A stretch of 31,041 nucleotides of DNA from a virus, in the IMG/VR virus record IMGVR_UViG_3300023178_000179, positions 1 through 31,041 of that record, one strand, 5' to 3'. The notes below the pieces were generated by a model. That model was not told the origin of the DNA, did no database searches, and worked only from the letters and a program-made list of their open reading frames with translations. Shown one piece after another: positions 24,204-31,041 of this stretch; position 1 is the stretch's first letter; every line of letters begins with the position of its first letter. The translations under genes were made by a program, and so were the position numbers.

Positions 24204-25456
24204 TGCAATCATTTAAAAAATATCTTACTGAATCAAAAGGTGGAAAAAATCTACACTTAGAACACCTTGAAGATGAAATTTTAAACTTTGGGGTCGATGG
24301 TGGTCGTGCTGCTGTTCGATTTCTTTTATCTTTAAGAGACATGTTGTCTGGAAACTCAGATTCTAAAGTAAACATGACAGTTAAATGGGACGGTGCTCCT
24401 GCTATATTCGCTGGAATTGACCCATCAGATGGTAAGTTTTTTATTGCAAAAAAGTCTGTATTTAATGAGACTCCATTGTTATATAAAAGTACGGCAGAGA
24501 TTGCTGCAGATACAAAACTCAGTCCTGCCTTAAAATCAAAATTTACTGTTGCACTTCAAGAATTTTCTAAATTGGGAATTAAGGGTGTTATTCAAGGAGA
24601 CTTAATGTTTACTGATGATGTGTCAGAAAAAACACTTGACGGTGAGACATATCTAACATTTCAACAAAATACATTGATGTATGCAGTTCAGAAAGACTCT
24701 GACTTAGGAAGGGCGATCAACGCTGCAAAGATTGGAGTTGTTTGGCATACAACATATTCTGGAAAAGATTTACCATCAATGACAGCTTCTTTTGGTGTTA
24801 ATATTTCTGGACTAAAGAAAACCTCGTCTGTGTGGATGGATGATGCAACATATAAAGATGTTTCTGGTTCTGCAAAATTTACTTCTTCTGAACTAAAAAC
24901 ATTTAATGGTCAAATGTCTCAAGTTGGTAGAAAATTTAAGAAAATTAAAGCAAACGACTTTAAAACATTCATGCAACTCCAAAACAAAACTTTCATCAAA
25001 GGACTTGCTGGTGCAAGTTTTAAAACATATCTTAACACATATATTCGTGAAGGACAGAATATTTCTACAAAGAATATGAAAAATCTAGACTATTCGATGT
25101 ATGTTAAAAACTTTTTTGATGAAAAGGTTATTGCAAAATTAAAAACAGAAGGTGCAAGAAAAGATAAAGAGAGAATTAGAGATGAGGCAGTAAAGCAATT
25201 AATTAAATTAGATAGTGTTGCATATGCAATTGTTGATTTTATGGAAGAATTAATCAGTGCTAAGTCTCTTATTATAAATAAACTAAATAGTGTTAAACAA
25301 TTAACGCAGATTTTTGTTCGTACAAAAAACGGTTATGAAGTGACAAATCCAGAAGGTTATGTTGCAATTGATACGAAAGGTAATGCCGTCAAAATTGTAG
25401 ATCGAATGGAATTTAGTTATAATAACTTTACTGCAGCAAAGGCATGGGATAAGTAA
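24203..25456 (+). CDS. Ligase-like nucleotidyltransferase candidate with capsid-targeting-like N-terminus
   Basis: 417 residues. The first 10 residues (MQSFKKYLTE) resemble the T4 internal-protein capsid targeting peptide and end in L-T-E, a prohead-protease type site. The body has KWDG (K61-W-D-G64), matching the ligase/capping-enzyme motif I KxDG with its nucleotide-accepting lysine. IAKKS follows near 81-85 and IQGDLMF (130-136) resembles motif III with D for E. IGVVWHTTY (178-186) may be a motif IV/V strand. The C-terminal 200 residues are helical and basic. Ligase activity is inferred; the family may be an inactive or different nucleotidyltransferase. It overlaps the previous stop by one base. 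Confidence 0.6.
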   Translation: MQSFKKYLTESKGGKNLHLEHLEDEILNFGVDGGRAAVRFLLSLRDMLSGNSDSKVNMTVKWDGAPAIFAGIDPSDGKFFIAKKSVFNETPLLYKSTAEIAADTKLSPALKSKFTVALQEFSKLGIKGVIQGDLMFTDDVSEKTLDGETYLTFQQNTLMYAVQKDSDLGRAINAAKIGVVWHTTYSGKDLPSMTASFGVNISGLKKTSSVWMDDATYKDVSGSAKFTSSELKTFNGQMSQVGRKFKKIKANDFKTFMQLQNKTFIKGLAGASFKTYLNTYIREGQNISTKNMKNLDYSMYVKNFFDEKVIAKLKTEGARKDKERIRDEAVKQLIKLDSVAYAIVDFMEELISAKSLIINKLNSVKQLTQIFVRTKNGYEVTNPEGYVAIDTKGNAVKIVDRMEFSYNNFTAAKAWDK

Positions 25457-25457
25457 A

Positions 25458-26402
25458 ATGGATATAAAAAATATAATCGAAAATCTTAGGAATGAAGAAT
25501 CTTTAAATGAAGGTATCAATGACCCAGGCATTTTTAAGGCGGTGTTTCTCGCTGGTGGGCCAGGTTCTGGTAAGTCTTTTATTGTAGGTAGAACTGCACT
25601 TACTTCTTTTGGTTTAAGAGTTGTAAACTCTGACCCTGCATTTGAAAGAGCATTGGATAAGGCCGGACTAGATAAAGGAAACCCAGATGATATTTTTTCT
25701 GACCTTGGACAACAAGTAAGAGGTAAAGCAAAGGCACTTACTGCGATGCAACAAGCGGGATACATGAAGGGTAGACTTGGACTTGTTATCGATGGTACTG
25801 GAAAAGACTATGACAAAATTAAAAAACAAAAAGACAAGTTAGAGGCGATGGGTTACGAAACCGCAATGATTTTTGTCAATACCGATTTAGACACCGCATT
25901 AAACCGAAATAGACTAAGAGCGAGAAGTCTTCCAGACAATGAAGTTGAATCTATGTGGAAAGGTGTTCAAGGAAATATTGGAAAATTTCAGTCTGCGTTT
26001 AAATCAAAAATGGTTGTAATCGATAACTCAGACGGTGCAGATTTTGAAAGAGATGTTATGAGGGCATATAGAACTATTGGTTCATGGACAAAGAAAAAAC
26101 CATCCAACAGTGCCGCTAAAAAGTGGATTTCTGCAGAAAAGGCCGCAAGAGGAATTAAAGAAGAACTACTTAGAGAAGACGCAGAATTTGCACAAGATAG
26201 TTTGGAGATGATGTTAAGACAACTTATTATTCTTTCTAATAAGTCCACGGAACTTGCAGAGGCACTTATGGAAGAAGTAGATAGTCCACAAAATGATGAA
26301 TATGAAATGGAAGCGTGGGTAGTTTCTAAAGTGACAAAGGCCAAGGATTACATTGACGCTGTTTATGATTATAGTATCATGGACGAAATGGATGATGACT
26401 AA
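25458..26402 (+). CDS. P-loop kinase (zeta-toxin / polynucleotide-kinase-like)
   Basis: 314 residues with Walker A GGPGSGKS (33-40), then VVNSDPAF with D59 as a likely base, VIDGTGKDY for a substrate strand, and a lid region NRNRLRARSL with several Arg. This is the layout of zeta-toxin and polynucleotide kinases. The N-terminal 19 residues are helical and end ESLNE-G, an L-x-E site. The C-terminal 100 residues are helical and acidic (with WVVSKVTKAKDYIDAVYDY), as seen in virion-associated proteins of marine phages. The substrate is unknown: nucleic acid 5' ends or a small metabolite are both possible. Its end overlaps the next gene (TAATG). Confidence 0.78.
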   Translation: MDIKNIIENLRNEESLNEGINDPGIFKAVFLAGGPGSGKSFIVGRTALTSFGLRVVNSDPAFERALDKAGLDKGNPDDIFSDLGQQVRGKAKALTAMQQAGYMKGRLGLVIDGTGKDYDKIKKQKDKLEAMGYETAMIFVNTDLDTALNRNRLRARSLPDNEVESMWKGVQGNIGKFQSAFKSKMVVIDNSDGADFERDVMRAYRTIGSWTKKKPSNSAAKKWISAEKAARGIKEELLREDAEFAQDSLEMMLRQLIILSNKSTELAEALMEEVDSPQNDEYEMEAWVVSKVTKAKDYIDAVYDYSIMDEMDDD

Positions 26403-26695
26403 TGTTAGGATTTACTCAGTATCTTTCTGAAGGTATCAAACTTAAATTGATTCGTGGTAAAGGACAAGATGTTCTTAAAATGTGGGATACTAAGGAAAAG
26501 AGTTGGGTAGAACTAAGAGGAAAATCCGATTTTGAGCGAAGATACGATCCAAAAGATCCATTACACAAAGCAATTGCTGCTCTTGGCAAGTCAGCTAATA
26601 TTTCTGATTTTGTTAACGGAGATGAAGTCAGTATTAACCCGAATCACCCAGATGGTAAAAAGGCATTAAAAATAATAAAAGGTTTGATGAAATGA
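26402..26695 (+). CDS. Small protein with capsid-targeting-like N-terminus
   Basis: 97 residues of unknown function. It begins MLGFTQYLSE-G, closely matching the F-x-x-Y/F-(I/L)-x-E pattern of the genes around it. The mature part would be 87 residues, basic, with a short beta segment (GIKLKLIRGKGQDVLKMWD) and a C-terminal helix. It sits between the kinase and phosphatase genes with overlaps on both sides. Confidence 0.65.
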   Translation: MLGFTQYLSEGIKLKLIRGKGQDVLKMWDTKEKSWVELRGKSDFERRYDPKDPLHKAIAALGKSANISDFVNGDEVSINPNHPDGKKALKIIKGLMK

Positions 26696-27195
26696 AAACA
26701 TTCAATCAATATATTCTTGAAAAAGAAATGCCAGAAATTTACTGCGATATGGATGAAGTCCTTTGTAATTTTACAGGCGGATATACAGATACATTTAATA
26801 AAGACTTTGCATCAACTGATAAAGAAGAAAGATGGGAAGATATTAAATCCAAAAAAGATTTTTGGCATACCCTTCCATGGATGCCTGGTGCAGAAAAAAT
26901 GTGGAGAATGTTAAACAAATATAATGCAAATATTTTATCTGCATATTCAAAAAGAGATTCGAACTCACAAAAAGGAAAAAGATCTTGGATTTCAAAAAAT
27001 TTGAGATTGAATGGAAAAATACATTTAGTCCAACGAGCAGATAAACAGAAATTTGCTACAACAAATGATAAACCAAATATTCTAATTGATGATTATCCTA
27101 AGAATATAAAAGAATGGGAAGCGAAAGGTGGTATTGGTATTCGTCATGTCAATCCAGCGAAGACTATGAGAGAATTGGAGAAGTTATTGAGATGA
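26692..27195 (+). CDS. HAD-family phosphatase (5'(3')-deoxyribonucleotidase type)
   Basis: 167 residues. After a capsid-targeting-like start (MKTFNQYILE) comes HAD motif I, YCDMDEVLCNF, with nucleophile D19 and acid D21. The cap-region PWMPGAEKMW is followed by ILSAYSKRD (motif II), a Lys-rich segment, and motif IV NILIDDYPKNI. This order matches the NT5C-type deoxyribonucleotidases. Together with the kinase two genes upstream it resembles the two activities of T4 polynucleotide kinase/phosphatase split into separate proteins. It could equally act on free dNMPs to adjust nucleotide pools. It overlaps both neighbours by 4 bases. Confidence 0.85.
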   Translation: MKTFNQYILEKEMPEIYCDMDEVLCNFTGGYTDTFNKDFASTDKEERWEDIKSKKDFWHTLPWMPGAEKMWRMLNKYNANILSAYSKRDSNSQKGKRSWISKNLRLNGKIHLVQRADKQKFATTNDKPNILIDDYPKNIKEWEAKGGIGIRHVNPAKTMRELEKLLR

Positions 27196-27725
27196 AAACT
27201 TATAAACAGTTTCAAAATATAGAAGAAATGGTGTTGTATCATAGACAGAATGAAATACCACTAATTGATAATGTCTTTCGTCTAGGTTCAAATAATTTTT
27301 ATGAGACCTTTAGAGTTGCAAGAAGATTATTCGAAGAGGGTAAAGTCGAGTTTGACCTTTACGACATAGAAATGTTACAAACAGATATTGGTGAGTGGGC
27401 GATGTTTGAGGAACAAGAATATGTTCCGTTGGACTGTCCTTTGATGGAAGAAGAAGATGTAGAATTGAATTCTCCAAAGAGAGGTGGAAAGAAAAAGTAT
27501 TATGTATATGTTAAAAATGATAAAGGAAATGTAATTAAGGTTTCTTTTGGAGATACAACAGGATTGACTGCAAAAATTAATGACCCAGAGGCAAGAAAGA
27601 GTTTTGTTGCAAGACATAATTGCGATCAGAAGAACGATAAGACAAAACCAGGCTATTGGGCATGTAGACTTCCAAAGTACGCAAAACAACTTGGATTAAG
27701 TGGCGGTGGTAACTTTTTTTGGTAA
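27192..27725 (+). CDS. Protein with capsid-targeting-like start and conserved basic C-terminal domain
   Basis: 177 residues. The start MKTYKQFQNIEE resembles T4 internal-protein leaders (MKTYQEFIAE). The ATG at 27192 is preferred to an upstream frame opening at 27114, which lies wholly in the preceding gene. Residues about 97-177 form a recognisable domain of marine T4-like phages: KKKYYVYVKNDKGN, VSFGDTTGLTAK, ARKSFVARHNC, YWACRLPKYAKQLGL and a GGGNFFW end. The function of this domain is not established. Two Cys and a His (ARHNC, YWAC) could bind a metal. Confidence 0.75.
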   Translation: MKTYKQFQNIEEMVLYHRQNEIPLIDNVFRLGSNNFYETFRVARRLFEEGKVEFDLYDIEMLQTDIGEWAMFEEQEYVPLDCPLMEEEDVELNSPKRGGKKKYYVYVKNDKGNVIKVSFGDTTGLTAKINDPEARKSFVARHNCDQKNDKTKPGYWACRLPKYAKQLGLSGGGNFFW

Positions 27726-27735
27726 TAGGTGATTT

Positions 27736-28017
27736 ATGATGGTTCCATATATTGAAGAAGTAATTGATGAAAGAACAGTAAAGAGAATATTTTCTGGTGA
27801 TGCTGATGTAAATGATTTAGTGTGGCACAGAGACAATGAAACTAGATTGGTTGAAATATTAAAATCTGATGATTGGCATTTTCAATATGATGACGAATTT
27901 CCTTTCCCTCTCTTGGAAGGAATGATGTTAAAAATAAACAAAGGAGTTTTTCATAGAGTCATAAAAGGATATGACTGTGGAAAATTAGAAATAAAAATTC
28001 ATAGGTTTGACACATGA
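27736..28017 (+). CDS. Small cupin-like protein
   Basis: 93 residues. The stretch VWHRDNETRLVEIL, then WHFQYDDEFPFPLLEGMMLKI and HRVIKGYDCGKLEIKIHR, has the beta-rich, His-spaced pattern of a small single-domain cupin (H at about 31, 48, 72). Metal binding and substrate cannot be assigned. The start uses an AGGTGA ribosome site. It overlaps the next gene by 4 bases. Confidence 0.6.
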   Translation: MMVPYIEEVIDERTVKRIFSGDADVNDLVWHRDNETRLVEILKSDDWHFQYDDEFPFPLLEGMMLKINKGVFHRVIKGYDCGKLEIKIHRFDT

Positions 28018-28400
28018 CACAAGACGATATAGATTTTGGTTTTACAGCAGTAGATGAAGAAGATCTTAAAGGATTATCTGGTACATCTACACAGACTGAT
28101 GAGATGACTTCTCAGTTGGAGACTACAGGCGAGAGCGTAAAACTTTTAGAATACAAAATGGACAATCTTGCAGACCGTCTTGGTAGTATGCTGGATGAAG
28201 TTTCTACAGTAAAAGATTATTATGAAAATGAAAAGGTTATTGTATCAAATAAATTACAAGAGGTGGAGAATTTGATTTTGCCACTTCTAAATAATTTAAT
28301 GAAGAATAAAGAAAAAGAGTATATTTACTGGCCCAATAGAGAGGCTATTATCAATCAACAGATTGAAAGAATCACTAAAATTACAAGAGCAGGGTCATGA
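28014..28400 (+). CDS. Coiled-coil phage protein of unknown function
   Basis: 128 residues. The acidic, Ser/Thr-rich first 35 residues are followed by a heptad-like coiled coil (VKLLEYKMDNLADRLGSMLD, then KVIVSNKLQEVENLILPLL). A conserved-looking end EYIYWPNREAIINQQI leads to IERITKITR. I do not recognise a T4 counterpart. It overlaps both neighbours by 4 bases, so it is translated with the cupin-like gene and the large nucleotidyltransferase. Confidence 0.65.
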   Translation: MTQDDIDFGFTAVDEEDLKGLSGTSTQTDEMTSQLETTGESVKLLEYKMDNLADRLGSMLDEVSTVKDYYENEKVIVSNKLQEVENLILPLLNNLMKNKEKEYIYWPNREAIINQQIERITKITRAGS

Positions 28401-30748
28401 AAGATACAGTAGTTTTTACATTTGGTAGGTTTAATCCTCCGACCACAGGACACGAAAAACTTATAGAAAAACTTGCATCGGTTGCCAAAAAAGAAGGCGC
28501 CGATTTTATGGTATTCCCTAGTCATTCGCAAAATGACAAAAAGGATCCTTTAGATCATAAAACTAAAGTTAGTTTTATGAAAAAGATGTTTCCAAAATAT
28601 TCTCGTAATATCATCTCCAATAGAAATGCAAAAACTGCATTTATGATTGCGCCTATGCTATATGATATGGGTTATAAGAGATGTATTATGGTTGTCGGTG
28701 GAGATAGAGTTACAGAATTTAAAACTACACTTAACAAATACAATGGTAAAAAAGGAAGTCATGGTTTCTATGATTTTAAAGGTGGTATCGAAGTAGTCTC
28801 TGCAGGAGAAAGAGATCCAGATGCTGAAGGTGTTACTGGAATGTCTGCATCTAAGATGAGAGCTGCAGCTGCTGCAAATGACTATGATAGTTTTAAAAAT
28901 GGTTTACCATCTGCATTTGAAAAGTCTAACGGAAAAAAATTATTTAATACTCTTAGAAAGTCAATGAATATAAGTGAAGAATTGTCAGAGTTTCTTGAGG
29001 CAACCAATTCAGACTTTTCACGTTTTATTGACACAGAATTTGTAGAGATTGTAGAAGATATTGAAGACGAAATGTTAATAGAATCTGTTTATAAAGAGTT
29101 GGATTTTAAAATTGGTATTGATGATGATTATGCAACAGTATATAAAAGAATATACAATAATGAAGAAGTATCTCAAAAACAAATTGATGATTTAGAAAAG
29201 TTTGCAGATAGAATGCTTGCAAAGTATGATATTGATGTTACATTTACAAGACACTTTGTTGATAGAATGAATGATACTAGAAATGACCCAGAAATTAAAG
29301 TAGCAGAACTTCAAAAGTTTTTCAAAAAAATTCAAAAGAAAAAGGGTTCTCAGATTAAGGCAAACCCCGACATTGAAGCAGTTCTCAAAGACATGTCAAC
29401 TAATTTAAATTTACCTGTAGTTATCAATTATAAGAATGGTGATTTTGAGGTTGTCCATAAAACAATCATGCGTAAAAAGAATTTTTCTACATCAAGTAAA
29501 GAATTGAAATATGAAAGTCTTGAAGAAGCGAATTATCAAGTAGATATTGAAGGATTGCCCACTTTTTATGTAGATGCAAGTAGTGCTGGGGAAGTTAAAA
29601 ATAACCTACGCAAAATGTTAAAAAATCCAAAGATTATTAAAGATGTTGAGAAAGTTACTGATGGTGAAGTTAAAAAAGATTTCCGTGACAGGATTACTGG
29701 AAAAGATGAAGGTGTATCTCGAGCCCAACAGGCTGCAATTGCAATCGCTAAAAAGAAGTCTGGTAAATATGACAAAGACGGTAATAAAATAGAAGATTGT
29801 TGGCCTGGCTACAAACAAGTAGGAATGAAAAAGAAGAGTGGTAAAGATGTTCCTAATTGTGTTCCAGAAGATTTTAAGATGAATCCAGAAAGAGAAAAGG
29901 ATTTAGAAAAGATTGCAAAAGATTTGCCAGATGATGATTTTAAGAAAAGATACGGCGATGAGTGGATGCAAGTTAAGATGGCAACTGCAATGAACATTCT
30001 GAAAAAGAAACTTGGTTATTCTACAGAAGATTTAGAAGAGATTGCATGGTTACACAGACCAAGAGGGTCTTCCAAAACAGTAAAAGTTAAAAAGAAAAAA
30101 GATGTTATTGAACCAACTTTAAAAGATAAGATTGCGGCTCGCCGCAAGCTTGCGAGAAAGATTGGAGACAAACTAGCATATAAAATGAGTTGGCAAGATG
30201 TGATGAAGGCAGTTAACGAAGATGCAGAGATAAAAAGTTTTTCACAATTTATTTACGAAAGAAAGACAACTCAAGACCCAGATATCAAAGACAAAGATGG
30301 ATCTCAACCAAAAAAGTATTATGCAAAAGATGCTGATGGTGATGAGATGTCAAAATCAACAAAAGACAAAAGAGCTGCTCACTTTAAAAAACAGGCGTCT
30401 AAACCAGATGGAAAAGACTCTTCTTATAAACCAGCGCCTGGAGATGCGGATGCAGAAACGAAACCTTCGCAATATACTAAGAAATATAAACAAATGTTCG
30501 GCGAAGATAGTGCAGAGACACTAGACGAAGCTAAGATTGCTGGACTAGTTAAGAAGGCAGATAAGTCTGGCATTTCATATGAAATTCTAAAAAAGGTATA
30601 TGATAGAGGTATGGCAGCCTGGAAAGGTGGCCACAGGCCTGGAACTACTCCACAACAATGGGCATTTGCGAGAGTAAATTCTTTTATCACAGGTGGCAAA
30701 ACAAGAACCACTGGTGATGCGGATTTGTGGGCCAAGGTTAAAAAATAG
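28397..30748 (+). CDS. Mosaic nucleotidyltransferase with packaged-protein-like C-terminal modules
   Basis: 783 residues. Module 1 (1-190) is a cytidylyltransferase/NMNAT-like domain: GRFNPPTTGH (10-19, T/HxGH motif) and GMSASKMR for the second nucleotide motif. A middle domain (about 250-370) has FTRHFVDRMND and HKTIMRKKNF. From 400 the protein is basic, with modules known from marine T4-like virion proteins: SRAQQAAIAIAKKKSGK; GYKQVGMKK; STKDKRAAHFKKQA to KPAPGDADAETKPS; and SGISYEILKKVYDRGMAAWK to GHRPGTTPQQWAFARVN. Sites of the form (I/L)-x-E lie between modules: L196-S-E, L375-E-E-A, I619-Y-E (within SFSQFIYE, like a capsid leader) and L709-D-E-A. Processing by the prohead protease is inferred. 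A late box overlaps its stop. Confidence 0.78.
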   Translation: MKDTVVFTFGRFNPPTTGHEKLIEKLASVAKKEGADFMVFPSHSQNDKKDPLDHKTKVSFMKKMFPKYSRNIISNRNAKTAFMIAPMLYDMGYKRCIMVVGGDRVTEFKTTLNKYNGKKGSHGFYDFKGGIEVVSAGERDPDAEGVTGMSASKMRAAAAANDYDSFKNGLPSAFEKSNGKKLFNTLRKSMNISEELSEFLEATNSDFSRFIDTEFVEIVEDIEDEMLIESVYKELDFKIGIDDDYATVYKRIYNNEEVSQKQIDDLEKFADRMLAKYDIDVTFTRHFVDRMNDTRNDPEIKVAELQKFFKKIQKKKGSQIKANPDIEAVLKDMSTNLNLPVVINYKNGDFEVVHKTIMRKKNFSTSSKELKYESLEEANYQVDIEGLPTFYVDASSAGEVKNNLRKMLKNPKIIKDVEKVTDGEVKKDFRDRITGKDEGVSRAQQAAIAIAKKKSGKYDKDGNKIEDCWPGYKQVGMKKKSGKDVPNCVPEDFKMNPEREKDLEKIAKDLPDDDFKKRYGDEWMQVKMATAMNILKKKLGYSTEDLEEIAWLHRPRGSSKTVKVKKKKDVIEPTLKDKIAARRKLARKIGDKLAYKMSWQDVMKAVNEDAEIKSFSQFIYERKTTQDPDIKDKDGSQPKKYYAKDADGDEMSKSTKDKRAAHFKKQASKPDGKDSSYKPAPGDADAETKPSQYTKKYKQMFGEDSAETLDEAKIAGLVKKADKSGISYEILKKVYDRGMAAWKGGHRPGTTPQQWAFARVNSFITGGKTRTTGDADLWAKVKK

Positions 30749-30755
30749 ATAAATA
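30748..30755 (+). promoter_or_regulatory. T4-type late promoter box (GATAAATA)
   Basis: GATAAATA fits NATAAATA and begins at the last base of the preceding stop codon. It lies 22 bases before the ATG at 30777, with GGAG at 30766-30769 between them. Confidence 0.6.
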
Positions 30756-30776
30756 ATAAGAAAACGGAGATTTTTC

Positions 30777-31041
30777 ATGTTTAAAAAGAATATGACAATT
30801 GAAGACATTGCCGCATTTATTGGTGCTGCGTCTGCAGCGCAAGCCGCTGGTAAGAAAAAATTTAAACTTGGTGATAAAGAGTATCCTGTTACTATCAGTA
30901 AGGATGTCGCAAAAAAGGTAAGGGAAGAAGATGTCGCTGACTTTATTGGGGCCGCTAGTGCTGCGAAATCGGCGGGCAAGAAAAAATTTAAATTCGGTGA
31001 TAAAGAGTATCCTGTCACAATTTCCGACAAAGTTGCGAAAG
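30777..31041 (+). CDS. Tandem-repeat late protein, truncated by the window end
   Basis: The first 88 codons are visible. After a short start (MFKKNMTI) come two copies of a 42-residue unit that begins ED(I/V)AxFIGAASAA, continues AGKKKFKxGDKEYPVTIS and ends VAK; the second copy is cut by the window edge. Each unit looks like a helix of small residues followed by a basic beta hairpin. A late promoter box and a good ribosome site (GGAG, 7 bases before the ATG) suggest a virion or scaffold-related protein. No family was recognised. Confidence 0.75.
   Translation, partial: MFKKNMTIEDIAAFIGAASAAQAAGKKKFKLGDKEYPVTISKDVAKKVREEDVADFIGAASAAKSAGKKKFKFGDKEYPVTISDKVAK
30801..31041 (+). repeat. 126-base tandem coding repeat (two copies visible)
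   Basis: The first copy spans 30801-30926 and the second starts at 30927 and continues past the window. The protein level is better conserved than the DNA, with many silent changes, so the duplication is old or under protein-level selection. Confidence 0.8.

Noticed and set aside
25273-25280. TATAAATA inside the ligase-like gene
   Set aside because: It lies in the middle of a coding region, 178 bases before the next start, and is expected by chance in AT-rich DNA.
25301-25765. Minus-strand frame of 154 codons opposite the ligase-like/kinase junction
   Set aside because: No ribosome site or domain, and both + strand genes are well supported.
27114-27191. 26-codon N-terminal extension of the basic-domain protein
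   Set aside because: It lies entirely within the phosphatase gene; the ATG at 27192 gives the conserved MKTYKQF start and a 4-base overlap.
1-31041. CRISPR arrays, insertion sequences, integrase or tRNA genes
   Set aside because: None was seen; the only clear repeats are the short 3022-3041 pair and the coding repeat at the right end.

Overview
This window is part of a T4-like (Straboviridae/Kyanoviridae-type) contractile-tailed phage genome, AT-rich (about one third G+C by eye), with all 37 recognised genes on the + strand and packed with 1-4 base stop/start overlaps. The core is the T4 replication, recombination and late-transcription set: UvsY, UvsW, gp55, gp47, gp46, gp45, gp44, gp62, RegA, gp43, UvsX and gp41. 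Mixed in are genes typical of marine T4-like phages (cyanophages and pelagiphages): a CobS-like AAA+ ATPase with a CobT-like VWA partner, MazG, Hsp20, a 2OG-Fe(II) oxygenase and several packaged-protein-like genes. I see no photosynthesis genes, so a heterotrophic marine host such as SAR11 is as likely as a cyanobacterium; the host is inference.

Layout: (i) 1-2986, a tail-tube-fold structural gene, then uvsY-uvsW and an Sm-like small protein, preceded by T4-type late promoters. (ii) 3011-8411, a divergent promoter region, then sigma factor gp55, gp47/gp46 and two DNA methyltransferases. (iii) 8419-11978, a CobT-like HExxH+VWA protein and a CobS-like AAA+ protein, each behind its own sigma70-type promoter. 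(iv) 11975-15085, DUF3310-like protein, clamp, clamp loader, RegA and MazG. (v) 15086-16837, Hsp20 after a 105-base leader, then four small genes including a histone H1-like and a second Sm-like protein. (vi) 16841-22799, DNA polymerase behind a near-consensus promoter, UvsX, a small zinc protein, gp41 helicase and a 2OG oxygenase. (vii) 22803-31041, a block starting at a TATAAATA late promoter: a possible nuclease-fold protein, a ligase-like protein, a P-loop kinase, a small protein, a HAD phosphatase, basic C-terminal-domain proteins, a 783-residue mosaic nucleotidyltransferase, and the start of a tandem-repeat protein behind another late promoter.

How it fits together: sigma70-type promoters would serve early genes (gp55, CobT/CobS-like, polymerase). 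gp55 would then direct transcription from the NATAAATA sites. The most notable signal is in region vii. Several of these genes begin with a short peptide resembling the T4 internal-protein capsid targeting sequence and ending in an (I/L)-x-E prohead-protease site. The cassette combines ligase-like, kinase, phosphatase and nucleotidyltransferase folds, so it may be a set of enzymes packaged in the head and delivered with the DNA, possibly for nucleic-acid end repair. That is a hypothesis; nothing here proves packaging or activity.
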